NCBI GenBank assembly: GCA_027604705.1
Contig: JADHYV010000006.1
Span: forward strand, 496,001 to 560,000
Origin: Allomyces arbusculus
Taxonomy: Eukaryota > Blastocladiomycota > Blastocladiomycetes > Blastocladiales > Blastocladiaceae
DNA: 64,000 nt
Direction of reading: 5' to 3'
Every line of letters begins with the position of its first letter. The stretch's first letter is position 1. Position numbers and translations under genes: made by a program. This document shows, in pieces, positions 31,878 through 43,902 of this stretch. The notes beneath the pieces are model-generated. The model was not told the origin of the DNA. It was given only the letters and a program-made list of their open reading frames with translations, and searched no databases.

Positions 31878-32062
31878 TGCCTCCAGACTCGGACGTGATG
31901 TGTCCTTATTTTGGTCTTGCGTCGGCGAGCGAGCGGAGCCAACATCCCGCACCCAGTCCGGCCCACGGGCCGCCGTCCCGGATCGCGCCTAGAATAAACG
32001 ATGGTTCCCCACCTTCCTCACTCTGGCCGCGGTGCACACGGTGCCTCCTTGCGCGCCCCTTG

Positions 32063-32069
32063 CTATAAA
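32063..32069 (+). promoter_or_regulatory. TATA box of the Kre9/KNH-like gene
   Basis: TATAAAT in an otherwise GC-rich context, about 190 nt upstream of the ATG at 32255. A pyrimidine-rich stretch begins about 30 nt downstream, a likely transcription start region. Confidence 0.55.
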
Positions 32070-32254
32070 TCGCCCCGTCCCCGCCGCGCGCGCACCCGCT
32101 CTTCTTGCTCGGCATGCCAGGCCTTTGCCCCTGGCGTTTTTTCCACTCTGCAAGTCTCTGATTGTCCTCGCGCTCTCTCGCTCTTCGCCGCAAATCTCTC
32201 CTCCTCGTTCAATTCGCTACGTTCTCGGATCTCGACACCACCACCAAATCGACC

Positions 32255-33029
32255 ATGCACGCGCGCGTCCCCTCGGTCCTGCCGCTGCTGTTTTTCGCCG
32301 TCGTGCTCTTCGCCGGCCTCGCCGACGCCGCGCAAATCACGTTCATCACGCCGACCGCGCCCTTCATCGCCGGCCAGTCGGGCACCATCACCTGGTCGTA
32401 CGATCCCGCCGCGACGGGCGCACCGGCGGGCGCACTCGGCACGCTCTCCTTGACGCGTGTACGTTCCACCACCACCACCACCACGACCCCCATTCTCCCA
32501 CTCGCACATGGCTCCATCTCGCCATCTCTTTTTCACCACAGTCCCGTGACCCCGTTACGAGTAGATCAACGGCAACCCAAACAACATGACCCCTATTACC
32601 ACGATCGCGCGCGAAGTCGACCCGAGCTTGGGCTCCTTTACGTGGTCGGTCCCTGCCGACTTGCCCAACGCGTCCGACTATGCGTTCCAGTTCCAGTGGG
32701 CCGGCGCCGCCGACGCCGCGACGCGGTTCTCCGGCACGTTTTCGGTGACCGGTGGGCCGAGTGACGCGACGACCGCCGCGGCCGGTGCGGGTGGCGGGAG
32801 GGTCGCTGCGGCGACACCGGGGGCGGCCGCAGCAGGTGCGCCGCACACGGCGAGTGCGACGGGCGCGTTGGTCCCGGCGGGGGCCACGCCGACCGGGACG
32901 CAGACGCAGCAGGGGCAGCAGGGGGCGGCTAAGAAGAATGGTGGAGTTGCGAAGGAGGTAGGGATGGGTGCGGCCGTGTGGGCCGCCGCGGTCCTGGCGG
33001 CGGGGGTGGGCGCGGCGTGGGCATGGTAG
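32255..33029 (+). CDS. Kre9/KNH-type Ser-Thr-rich GPI-anchored protein
   Basis: Exons 32255-32458 and 32565-33029 (intron 106 nt, donor GTACGT) encode 222 residues. A signal peptide (LPLLFFAVVLFAGLADA) precedes a single immunoglobulin-like domain: ITFITPTAPFIAGQSGTITW near the start, then LGTLSLTRINGNPNNM across the intron, and GSFTWSVPADLP...YAFQFQ at the end. This is the pattern of the fungal Ser-Thr-rich GPI-anchored membrane family (Kre9/Knh-like). An Ala/Thr/Gly-rich stalk and a hydrophobic C-terminus (AAVWAAAVLAAGVGAAWAW) fit GPI attachment. Probably a cell-wall or surface protein; enzymatic activity is not known for this domain. Confidence 0.8.
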
Positions 33030-34667
33030 GTGGGTCGGTGCCGCGGCCGGTGTTGGCCTGAAGGTTGTGCTGATGAATTTGGATGTTCGCGTGCATGTTC
33101 TGTGTCCTTGGTGATTGTTTGTGCAAAACGCTCCACGATCTGAACGAGAGAGACGCCCAATGTTCAACGCGTCTCGCATCCTCGTCCCTCATCGTGCCCG
33201 GCTGCACCTCCGTCTGTGCGCATCCGCAAAAGCAAACTGTGTGCGCGACGCAAGCTTGAGCTCGAGAGCCGCAACGCACAAAGATCATGCTCCTGGAGGT
33301 CATGCGGCCACGTTGACCAGGCAGGGCCAGCCCGGCACACGAGCTGGATCATCCCAATCCCGCCTGCTGCTGGGCGTCGGCTGGCACCTTGTAAAATTGT
33401 GGTCACGGCGCGAGATCATGAAGCACAGACGAATTTTGTATGCAACACCCATCGTTCACAAACGCAAATCGTAGCGTGTGACGACTTGCATGGCGCCAGC
33501 GTTGAGCAGCACGTCAGGATTTGGATCTGGAATTGACTGGATCGCTTTCTTCTAAAACTCATCAGGACAAGATGTCTTGTCTCCGGATATCGCTCCAAGC
33601 TGCGACTTCGGCGATCCGCAACGAATCTGAAAGGCGGGATGCGGGTGAATCCGGTTGCGGGTGAAACCCATCCCCGACACAACCACACATCTGTCTCGCA
33701 CGTGACTGCGCACAGATTCAAAATCCTCCCAAACCGGATCTTCTGTACGTCTCCTCAAAGACGGCATCGGAATAACACTCTCTCAGCGAGTCCACCGCCT
33801 TCCACATCAGAATAACGCTCTCCCAGCGTCTCCACCGCCTTCAAGACAGCAAAGACAGTATCAGAACCATGCTCTCGAGCGATTCCACCGCCTTAAACGA
33901 TCCACCAAGGACGGCATTGGATCGACACATCCAGGTTGGTGCGGTACCCCCTACTACATGAGCGTGCGTGCTCTATCGGAGTGCTGGAGCGGGTCCACAA
34001 ATACGATGGCCAATATCTTGAATTATGTTGGAAGCACCTGTAAACACTACTTGGTTTTAGCAACCAAGCATCGGTAGAGCGCCACGAGTGGCCGGTTGAC
34101 ATAAACGGATCGAAGCTCTCAAAACGCGGTCGTAGAATTGCGTAAACTTGGGAGTTGCTTCGGCGTTTACGAGTTCGCACGGCAGTCAATCTGAATGGTG
34201 AAGTCACACCAGGACTTGGTGTGCCCCACCCTGTCATTTTGCGACTCTTTGTGTTGGTATCAGACTCCGTCCCCGACACGATGATGTGCCCTGATCGCGC
34301 GGCCAACTTAGGGTGGAAAAAGCGCGGGCTGCCTGTGCCGACAAGTTCATGAAATGGTTTAGTTGTGACGGTAGAAATCATGGGCGCGGGTGGGATGCGG
34401 AATGGCAGGTTCATATCGGCAACTGTGACCCTCTTCCTCGAAAAGCGGCTCGCTTGTTTCACCAAGGATTAAGTCGATAAATATCGTAGACGGGACGACG
34501 TGCGCAACCGGACGCGAAGGGCCTATATATGCAGGGACACATTGCCGCATCAAAAACAAGACAGCGCGTCACCATTCCTTCCCGACGTCGTAATTCCAGC
34601 AAACATCCCATCAAAATAACCAAAAGGGAACTCCATCATCCCCTCCCGCCCCGCACGAATGCGCACC
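33030..34667. other. Gene-poor interval of lower GC
   Basis: No supported gene. A 190-residue open frame on the minus strand (33893-34465) has no recognisable domain and a composition unlike its neighbours. A TATATA element occurs at about 34521 on the plus strand without a credible downstream gene. Confidence 0.5.
33765..33904. repeat. Degenerate ~50-bp tandem repeat (three units)
   Basis: Three units of the form ATCAGAATAACGCTCTC followed by TCCACCGCCTTC, beginning near 33765, 33805 and 33857. Units differ by several substitutions and small indels. Confidence 0.65.
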
Positions 34668-36249
34668 TCATGCGCCACGAATTACCGACACATCCAACTT
34701 CAAAATGCGTGCCAAGAACGGCGCGCGCGCCGCATCGGTCAGCTTGAGGTACATGGTCGCGGCCGTCTTGTTATCCATGAACAGCACCGCGGCCCCGACT
34801 TGCGCGTCGACCGAGTAGTGGTGGTTGATGTGCGCCATGGCCAAGTCGACGTCGTCAATCTTGGCGGGCGCCGGTGGCGCTGGCGGCACGTGTGCCGCTG
34901 CAGCTGATGATGGACTGGCACTACCCCCGTGTACTTCCTTGAAGGTCGTGACGAGACCGGAAAGTGCGCCGAGAAACGCTGCGTCGTCATCGGTGCGCTG
35001 CCGTTTCGCGGGTGGCGCCGACGGCTGCGGCAAAGCTGCATGAAGTGGTGGAGACGGCGAGGGCGGCGGGAGAGCAGGCGGTGGTGGAGAGACGGCAGCG
35101 GGTGCGAGCGGTGGCGGTGGGGTCATGGCCGATGCCGCGGCCGCGGCGCGAGAGGAGGTGTACCGCGGCGTGCGATGGTGGTGCCCGGGTCCCGGGACGC
35201 GCGACGCAATGGACGGGGCCGGGGAGGGGGCGGCGGTGGGTGTTGGGGTGCCGGCCGCGGATGCGGTTGCCGACGCGGCAGCAGCAACGGCAGCGGCAGC
35301 GGCGGCGGTGGTGGGCGCGGTGACCTCGCCAGGGGCCACGGGCCACATGGTCTGGGCGAGCGGCAGCCACTCGAGCGAGGTGTCGCGGAACTTGGCGAGT
35401 CGCGCGTCGATCTGGGATCACAAGTGGAGCCCGACGGTGGTGAGACCTGTGCGCCGCACAACACCAAGCTCCAATCCACAGCACGTACGCCGTTCAGCTG
35501 CTCCCACACCGCCATGGGCGCCTCGATCATGGCCGTCTGCCGGTTGAACCCAACGACCCCCGGTGTGGCCAAAACACGGAGTGCGCGAAAGTACTGGGCG
35601 CGCAGGTTCTTGATGCGGTTGCGCACTTGCTCGACCGACACGGCGGGCGGACCCCATTCCTGGTTGATGCGCGCGGCGAGCTGCTCGTAGCCTGCCGGCT
35701 TCGGCAGGTCCGAGTCGGCGAGATTGCCGTCGACTTTGAGCTGTTGCAGGCCGGCAAACAAGATTAGGTCGCGGCCGTGGTTCCAAAAGGCCTTGGGCCC
35801 GCGCGTGTGCTTGGCCGGAGTTGATCCTGGGGCCGCGGCGGAGGGAGTGGCCGGTGTTGCGGGTGATGCAGGCAGCGGGACAGGCATCTGCGGTGGTGGC
35901 ACAACCGAGGCGGGCGTCAGCGCCAGGGCCGCGGCAGGGCCCGCGACAGCCGGTGCGGCGGGCGCCGAGTTGGGGGTCGAGGGCGCGCCGTGCGCGGCGA
36001 CATTCGTTGGTGCTGGCGGCGGGCTGTGGGCAGCGTGGCGAGCGCGCGAACGAGAAGATGGTGAGCCAAGTGTGCGCTGAGCGTCGCCTGGCGCCGGGCG
36101 GGCCGGGATCGCGCACGGCCAGGATCTCGCACGCTGCGGCGCGGATCCTCGGCGGCCGTGTTGCAAGGCGGGCTGGCAACGCACGGATGCGGCGTGGCGG
36201 CGGCGGCAGCGGCCTGCGCGAGCGGGCCTGCGGGCGAGTTGGCGTTCAT
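34668..36249 (-). CDS. Myb/SANT-like DNA-binding protein
   Basis: The last exon (35411-34668) and the exon before it (ending 35489) join across a 77-nt intron with a GTACGT donor. The join gives EQLNG then IDARLAKFRDTSLEWLPLAQ. Upstream is a Myb/SANT-like domain: KAFWNHGRDLILFAGLQQLK, a GYEQLAARINQEWG helix, then VSVEQVRNRIKNLRAQY, the spacing of Myb/SANT-like (PF12776-type) domains used in fungal and transposon-derived regulators. The C-terminal part is Ala/Pro-rich with a basic KRQR and ends in a compact domain AKIDDVDLAMAHINHHY to LKLDVSVIRGA. The 5' structure is unresolved. The likely start is Met at 36249 or 36420, with a further intron around 36020-36100 (donor GTGCGC) needed to change frame. 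Divergent from the ZMYND12 gene. Confidence 0.55.
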
Positions 36250-36628
36250 CGGGGTCGGGGCCGGGGTCGGGGTCGGGGTCGGGGTCGGGAGTGCGACGCG
36301 CGCGATCCAGGAGAGGATGGAGGAGCGCGGCGGCGGCAGCGTGGCGGGGTTTGCGCTTGCGAGCCTGCCCGAGGGGGCAGTGGCAGGCGGGGTGGATGCA
36401 AACCCGGTCCGAAACCTCATCAGAAGCCGCCTTTCCACGCGGCGGATTCGCAGCCCCGCCGGATCCACGCCAAACCCAGAGCCGCCCTTGCCGCCAGCTT
36501 GCGGCCGGCCGCGGCAACTGATCCGATCACCCGCGCTGTCGACCTGCACTTCAAGCAACCTGCTGCACTGCATTCGCAAGAGCTGCAAAGCAAGGTGATT
36601 TTCGAGCTCGAGCCGCCGGGCGCCATCC

Positions 36629-38159
36629 ATGATGGCGCCCGCTCCGCCACCGACCGCGCCGGCCATGACCACGACCTCTGCCTCGAACCCGAGTTCCAAC
36701 CCGGCCCGTCGCGCCTCAGTCATCGGCCCTGTCGCCGCGACCGCTGCCGAGGCCACGACCATGATCAACCCGCTCGCCAACCCAAAGGGCGTCAAGCACG
36801 AGTGCGAGCTGTGTGCCCGAGTCCGTGCTGCTTCTCGCCCCCGCATTTCCGTCCTTGGAACTCATGGCTGGGTGGACTTGATGCAACGTAGCCAGCGCAT
36901 TTCGTGTGCCCGGACTGCCGCTCCACTTACTACTGGTAGCGTCGCTGCCGATTTCTCGCGAAAACGTGCATCTATTTCGAATTCTGACGTTCTTGTGGTT
37001 CTTTCCCCCGTCAAACAGCGACAAGGAGCACCAAATGCTCGACCATACGGCCATCCACGGCAAAATCTGCGCGATTCTCAAGCAACTACGGTCGCCCGTC
37101 GCCTTTCTTGGGTCCGAGGAGGAGCGCAAGAACAAGGAGCGCGAGATTCTCGACTTGCGCGTGCGTCGGTTTTCGCGATTTTGTCCCCAGCATCTCGGTG
37201 TCAACATGACTCACGACCTCCGTGTGCATTGCCCAGAAATCGCTCCTCACCGTGACGCGCACCGACGCGCAAAAGCTGCTCTTCGAGGGCGAGTTTGCCT
37301 ATGCGATCCCCGCGGCACTGCAGGCACTGCGCTGCGCCATGGCCATTTACGGCCACCATTCGCTCGAACTCGTGCCGTGCTACTTGCTGCTCGGCGAAGC
37401 ATCGATTGGTCTCCACCAGTACAACCAGGCCGAAGAATACCTCGCCTCGGCCAAATGGGCGCTCGTCAAGTCGCCCTCGTCGAATCTCGCCGTCCAGGCC
37501 AAACTCGCCCGCAATTTCGGCCTGCTCTATCACTCGCGGCACCAGTCGCGCGACGCCGCGGCCTACTTGGCGCGCGCCATTTTTTACGCGAGCCAGCATC
37601 TCGGCGACCCAGACCATATCCATGTCGCGGGCGCGTATTTCCAGCTCGGGCAAGTATTTGCGGATGATGGAAAGGTGCCGGCCGCGACGGCCGCGTTTGG
37701 CCGCGTGTTGGGGATGTGGGCTCGATGGGTGCGGAAGTTGGTCGCGGAGGCGAGTGCGGGGACGGCAGAGGCGAGTGCGGCTGCGCCATTCGTGCCATGG
37801 CACGAGCAAGTGGCGAATATGCTCGGTGCATATCACTCTCAATAGCTTCACCCCCCCCCCCCCCACGACACCGACTCACAACGCGCGCCTTGCCCATTCT
37901 AGACGCGGCACAGCGCGCCGAGTGCCACGTCATGCTCGCGCGCATGGCCGAGTTTTTCGCCAGCGTGCCACGGTACCTCGTGCAAGTGCACGTGGTCGCT
38001 GCGCTTGTCGCAGCGGCGCTCGGTGACAAGGTCGGCGCGCACCATGCCGCTGAGCAGGTGGTGGCACTCGAGGATGTGGGGTCGGACACGGTTCTTGCGG
38101 AGCCGTGGGCGGGACTCATCGACTTGGTGAGGCCGTGGGCGGCGGTGGTTGCGACTTGA
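36629..38159 (+). CDS. ZMYND12: ZMYND12-like flagellar protein (MYND finger plus TPR)
   Basis: Five exons: 36629-36820, 36892-36935, 37019-37160, 37237-37825 and 37903-38159, 407 residues; introns are 71, 83, 76 and 77 nt. Splicing builds a complete MYND zinc finger: INPLANPKG, ECELC, FVCPDC, STYYCDKEHQ, H...HGKIC. Human ZMYND12 has the same PLAxPKG lead-in. The TPR-like part matches closely: AQKLLFEGEFAYAIPAALQA, LELVPCYLLLGEASIGLHQY and ARNFGLLYHSRHQSRDAAAYL. In animals and protists ZMYND12 works with TTC29 in the sperm or flagellar axoneme. Intron 1 has a GTCCGT donor; intron 4 contains a 14-nt C run. The N-terminal ~40 residues are Ala/Pro/Thr-rich and species-specific. Confidence 0.88.
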
Positions 38160-41100
38160 TGGATGGAGAAAGGTGCCGAATGGATGGACATGGTGCAGAG
38201 TGTAGGTTGGGCGGATTTGGTTCGTGCTTGGCGGGGATTGCTTCTGTGCGGCATCGGGCGTCAGGGTGATCCCATTTCTCTCTTCCACGGCAGTGCGAAG
38301 ATCAGGTGGTTCGGCTAACTTGGTTCGGCTCTTGTCCACGGCTCGAACAGTCTTCACCCGATCACTTGCTTTGTGCAGTCGTGAATGTCAGTATTGGCCA
38401 ACCCACCAGCGCGACGCACGAGCATCACCACACGCGGCACGCCATCGCGGCGTGGTCATGGCGGTCGCCATGATTGGTATCGCTGGCGGCGACTCGGTGC
38501 ACTCCACAGCATCAAGAGGCAAGGACTGGGCACACCATCCACCATACACCGTCTGTGAACCACGCGTGTGGGGGGTTGGCCGGTGTTGGTCATTGGCTAC
38601 CATCCTCCATCATCACCGTCGTGGACGTCGCGACACGGGCGGTGGCGGCACACCAGCCCGGAAACAACCCTCGCGGCGGCATGATAATCCCATCTGATTC
38701 ATCTGCTTGCGGTTCCAAGCGTGCAACGTGTGCACAACGTTCATCGAAAAAAAAACAGATTGTTCGGCCCGGAAACGGCAAACTCATTGCATCCGCTCCA
38801 ACGGAACGCCACCCGGGATTTACCAGGCATGGTTCGAAAAACGGCGGGTTTGCAACGTGGCAAGAAACCACAGGGTCGCTCGGGTGAATAGTGAGCTGAA
38901 GGACTGGGTTCTCCGTGCACTCATTGGCACCTCCAGGCTCTGGCGGTGGTTTTTTTTTGATGAGGCAGAGTTGGCGAAGGACCAGAACGGTGGCACCAAC
39001 GTGCAAAATGAATGATGGCCATGGCGTGTTGACGTTGCATCGTGCAAAGGGCCGATTTCGGCGCCTTTTGCCGCAAAAACCCAGGTTTGGGCGGGGCTTT
39101 TGACATGGAGGAAAGGGCACGGTCTTCACGCTGCTGCCGCTCCCACACGACGTGTCGGGATCGGATGGACGGGGGACACGGGGGACGGCAGCGTCCGAGG
39201 GTGGTGCGATGGTGTGGGACGGGGATAGGGAAACAGGAGTGGGAAATGGGCGCATACGGCGCAAGAGGGTGGGTGAGATGCACGCCATGTTCGCTGGTGG
39301 TTCTGTCGTCGTCGGTGCACGCGCATCTGGAACGCGATCCTGCGCGATGCGCGGCGTGCCAAGGCGCGCGATGGATGGGCACGGGAACGGCCGACGAGCA
39401 CGGCCGTCGCTTGGTTTGCCGTTTGGTGTTGCTTGTGCACGGGCTGCGTTTTGGCAGATGGAAATACAGATGGTGTGCGGGGTGGACGACGCAGCAACGT
39501 TGCTGGCGCAGCGGCGCCTCTGTGATCGTGCAACCGGACGCGAACTGCACACTCAATATTGCTCGACCGACCGCATCGGAGCGGCCTGCCGCTGCCCACC
39601 TTTGCGCTCCCCGCCCGACCGTTGCAACGCGACACCACCACCACGACCGCGACTGCGAGATCGAGTTGGCACGGCAACGCCGGACGTCAAGAGACACACA
39701 AACCGCAGCCGCCCGGCCGTGTGCACGGTGTGTGCTCCACCGACCAGTGCACACGCCCATCCCATCTCCAACCACCGCGACGACGCGCCGACCCGCCTCA
39801 GCGCCCGTGCGTCAATCCAAGGCCCAGATTGAATCCTCCTTGCGCGCCGTGCTCGCATAACGCGCGCCAATTCTACCGAACGCAGCGCGCACGTCCTGCC
39901 CGCGGTCGCCCACCCGGTCGCTTTTCTTGCTGCTCGAGAGCAAGGGCGAGAAAACGGCGCCGCCGCCCGGTACCGCAACCGCCGACCGACGGTCGGCCCG
40001 GCCTGCAAGCGCGCAAGCTTCTCTCTCTCTCGCTCGGTCAAGCTTTGCGCTCCACGAGGGACGCTCTGAGGATTTCGCGCGCGCGGTCGTTCGAGAACGC
40101 AGCGAGTCCGCCGCTCGCTCGACGTCGCTCGCTCGTTCGTGTCTCCCTTTTTTCGTGTATTTCTTTTGGCCCGCGCAGCGGCTCGCAGCAACTTGGTGCG
40201 CCCGCTTCCCATCGTCGCAGTGGTGCGTCTCGTCGACGGGTCGTGCGTACGTGGCGATGATGACGTTGCCATGCTCCACCTTGGCGCGAGGTGCACCGTC
40301 ACGGTGCTTAATGCGTAGCGCGGCAAACCAATTCCTTTGCCGTGTCGACGACGACGACGACGACGAACCACCACGAACCACCCCCAACGCGATCTTGTTT
40401 GCGACGTGCGTCCCGACTCACGCGGCCCGTCCTCTCGTAGAGACCTCAACGCACGCGATCTGCTCCGCCCGCAACGTCTTCACCCCGCGCCGATTGCCTG
40501 GTGCAATCGACTGATCCGCTCGCCGTTCCCATTGACGCGCGCAGACCGAGGTGCGTTCGAGACTGTTCGACGAGAGAGGGTGCGCACGCTCGTGTGCGAC
40601 GCGACGTGCGCGGCGAGGGAGGTCGACGACGACCCAAGCGCTTGGGACTGCGAGCAAGTGCAAAAAGTGCGGGACGCGGTTGGCGAGCGTGATCAGGTGG
40701 TCGCGCCGGCCCTTGAAATACTGAGACTGACCGGCGTAGGCGTGACGGACATAGGGTGAGCAGAAACAGAACGACGGGCACGACGCACACGGCACTCTCG
40801 TCCCGTCCGTGCCAGGTCCCTGGTCGACGAAAAAGACGACCAGCGACGACGCGACGTGCGAAAGGAGAAAGAAGAAGAGCGACGTGGGCTCGGTATGTAC
40901 CTCTCCCGTGGTTGCCGCCGGATCGTGCCACGCACGGCGAGCCCGGCCTGGCGAATAGCGTGCGCACGTAGGCGCCGCGCTCCACTCCATCTCCGCCCGC
41001 GGAAGCGCGGCGGGCGGGGGCGGTGGGGAGGTGCATGCGTGCGTCGCTTTCATGCGCTTCGTGATGACGGCCATGGCTGACCCAAACGCCGCAACGCTTT

Positions 41101-41703
41101 CGCTTCCCTCCTCCTCCACTCCTCGTTTTCCCGCCCCGCCTTGCTTGCGATTCCGCGCGCGCTTGATTTGCTCGCTCGCTTGCGCTGCTGGTGCTGCATG
41201 GAAACCGCGCCCGTGCTGCTGGTTCGGCGCGATTACTTCTTCCTTGGCTGAAACTCGCCACTTCATTGACGGGCCCGCGGCTGCCTTGCCACGCGCCGCG
41301 CTGCTTGCGCACGCTGCCTGTGCTCGCCCGGTGCGAACGACTCGCCATTGGTGCGCCGGATTGGTGGGCGGCTCCCTCCTTCGTCACTCGTCAGTCCGGG
41401 ACAGCGCCCGCGCAGGTTGGCGCGAACCCGTCCACCCGTCCACCCGTCCGCGAACCAAGCGCGCGCGCGCGCGCCGTTGCACCGCGCAAGTTTCGCCGAG
41501 CGCGAACCCGAGTCGTGACAAGCTTGACGGCACCGAGCGCACGACGGCGGTACAAAGCTTAGTAGCAACGGCATTAATCGCGACGACGAGCTTGCGTTCT
41601 TGAACCACCGACCGGCCCGCACCGCGGCTCTTTCTCTTGACCGTCGCACGAGCGCACGCACGGCACGCTTCGTTTTCGATTCGCTTCGCTCGTCGTCAAC
41701 ACG
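38160..41703. other. Long gene-free interval upstream of the forkhead gene
   Basis: About 3.5 kb without a convincing gene on either strand. Several long open frames exist (for example 38590-39552 minus, 320 codons; 40446-41387 minus, 313 codons), but they are Arg/Ser/Pro-rich, overlap one another in several frames and show no domains, as expected from high GC. Contains a CTCTCTCT run near 40020 and a (GAC)n run near 40345. It probably includes a long 5' leader and regulatory DNA of the forkhead gene. Confidence 0.5.
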
Positions 41704-41934
41704 ATGGCCGACCACACCTACGACCGAGACGCGATGCCGCCGCCGCACCGCGCGTACCACGTGCATATGCCACCGCCGAACACGACGGCGATGACGACGT
41801 CAGCGACCTACCCGGGCATGGGCCCGGCACTTCCACCAGCGCGCACTGTCGACCCGGCAACGTGGACCGTGTCTGATCCGACGTGGACAGTGGCACCGCC
41901 AAGTGAGCAAGTGGCGTGGTGGTCCGGCGAGCAA

Positions 41935-41966
<32 letters not shown>

Positions 41967-42425
41967 CCAGTACGCTGTGACGGGCCGCGCGCACGCGGTT
42001 CAGCACCAGCGACCGGTCGTCGACGCGTCGGCGTGGGGGCACGCGACGCACGCACACCCGCAGCAGCACCATGCGCACGCTCCGCAGCACCAGCAGCACC
42101 AACTTCAACAGCAGCAGCAGCGCCATGGCGCGTACCCGCCTGCGAGGTACGACGCGCCGCCACCTCCGCCGCTGCCACATCCGGCACCTCCGCAGCCGCA
42201 CCAGCCGGGCGCGTATTACCCCGGGATCGAGTACATGTCGGCGCAGCCGATGCCGTTGCCTGCACCGTCGCAGCAAGGACCCGTGCCTGCGTCGTCGTCG
42301 GTGCCCGCGCCACCACCTTCATCGCATGCCGCTGCCTGGCCTGAACCGGACTGGACCGCGCGTCATCACGCAAGTGGCGGTACCGCATGGGATCACGGCC
42401 ATGGTTCGACCGCGGCGTGGCTGCC

Positions 42426-42458
<33 letters not shown>

Positions 42459-43902
42459 ACAACAGCCGCATGCGCCGCCGCCGCTGCACGCGAACCGCGA
42501 GTCGGCCCGTTCGCACCCCCTGCCGCACCCGCACCCGCACGCGCAGACGCACGGGTACCCGACATCAGCGCACGCACGCGCGCTCCCACATCCGCACGCG
42601 CACCAACACGCGCATGTGCATCACGGCACGCACACGGCGGTCGCGAACCATCACGGCGCGTCGTCATGGGGTGCACCGAACGCAGCCGCACCTCCCCCAC
42701 CGCCACCCCCGGTTCCGGCTCCGGCGCCGCACGAAATGTGGTGGACAACGCCCGCGTACGATGCCGGGACCGCGCCGCAACCGTACCCAGACCCGGTTCC
42801 GGCGACGGCGGTCTACGGTGCCACGGCACCGAGCAGATACGCGGTCCCGTCGCTGCCGCCACCGGTTGCGGCCCCACGCGCTGACCCAACCAGACGAGCG
42901 CGGTCTGACCCGACCCCGCCCACGACCGCTCCTCCAGCACCCACGGCCGCAGCATCGTCACCCAATCGCGCCCGTGGTCCCCGCAACGCGCCACGTACGC
43001 GCGCGCCGCGCAAGCGCCCGCCGATGCCGTACCCGTACATCATTGCCGAATGCCTTCTCGCGGCCGCCGGTGAGCGGCTGACCCTGCGCGACTTGTACGC
43101 GGCGATCGTCGCGCGGTACCCGGCGCACTATGCGGCAGCCCCACCGCAGGGGCCCGCCCCGAGCTGGCAGAACACAGTGCGATTCAACTTGTCGCGGTCG
43201 GGCCTGTTCGTCAAGATTGCGCCGCACCAGGGCGCAGGCACGGGACCGGGACGGCGGTGCTCGTATTGGGCGTTGTCGAAGACGTGGCGCCGGCGAATTG
43301 ATCGGTACGGCCTGGAATTGGTTGGAGCCATGGGGGACGCACGCAAGTCGCGGCGGGTCGCTGCCGATGCGGTGGCGGCCGGCGGGTGGGGCGCGAGCGA
43401 CGATGAGGCCGGTGTGGCCGAGGTGGCAGATGCGCCGGCGAATACGGCCGCGGATGGGGATGACGAGGAGGTGGATGTGGGCGAGGACGAAGATGTCGAT
43501 GATGAGGAGTCCGGATCGAGCGGGCCTGGGACGGCCACCGCGTCGGGGATGACCGTCGATGACGACGAGCCGGAGACCGAGGAGGCCGTGTCGGCCGCGT
43601 CCTTGTCTCCCGCCGCGGGCGGGAACGCTATCGACACGTTGCCGGCGCCACCGCTGCCGCTGGGGCATACGCCGATGCGGCACCCGAGTATGCGCGCGTC
43701 GTGGCCTGCGGCACGCACCGCCGGCGCAACGGCGCCGGATTTGCACGTCTTGGCAGGGGTCGCGGCTGCGGCCGAAGGGACGAGGATGAGTAGCGGGATG
43801 GGCGCGAGCATGCCGACGAGTGCGGCTGCGGCTGCTGCGGCGGCGGCCGCGGCGGCGGGGGCGCGCGACGCGCGCTTGGACATTCGGTGGCTCTTGAATT
43901 GA
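41704..43902 (+). CDS. Forkhead-domain transcription factor with polyQ tracts
   Basis: Single-exon frame of 732 residues. The forkhead (winged-helix) domain lies at about residues 437-535: RPPMPYPYIIAECLLAA, GERLTLRDLYAAIVARYP, SWQNTVRFNLSRSGLFVKI and CSYWALS. The recognition helix reads WQNTVRFNLS where most forkheads have WQNSIRHNLS, so it is divergent at the DNA-contacting residues (notably F for H). The N-terminal 430 residues are low complexity, with CAG/CAA-encoded polyGln (about 41935-41973 and 42427-42465), His/Pro-rich stretches and PPPPP. The C-terminal half has an acidic region (DDEEVDVGEDEDVDDEESG) that may act as an activation domain, and a polyAla run near the end. Nuclear regulator; target genes unknown. 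Confidence 0.88.

Noticed and set aside
33893-34465. 190-codon minus-strand frame in a gene-poor interval
   Set aside because: Reads like a mixed protein but has no recognisable domain, splice structure or promoter; kept only as a note in the interval entry.
36249-36846. Continuous minus-strand frame running into the ZMYND12 promoter and first exon
   Set aside because: Overlaps the ZMYND12 first exon on the opposite strand and lacks conservation; the Myb/SANT gene start is placed no further than 36420.
38590-39552. 320-codon open frame on the minus strand
   Set aside because: No domain, Arg/Pro/Ser/Cys-rich composition typical of random GC-rich frames, and overlapping open frames on both strands.
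40446-41387. 313-codon open frame on the minus strand upstream of the forkhead gene
   Set aside because: Low-complexity Arg/Gly/Ser sequence without conserved blocks; likely leader or regulatory DNA of the forkhead gene.
41696-42994. 432-codon minus-strand frame
   Set aside because: Antisense shadow of the polyQ/His-rich forkhead N-terminus.
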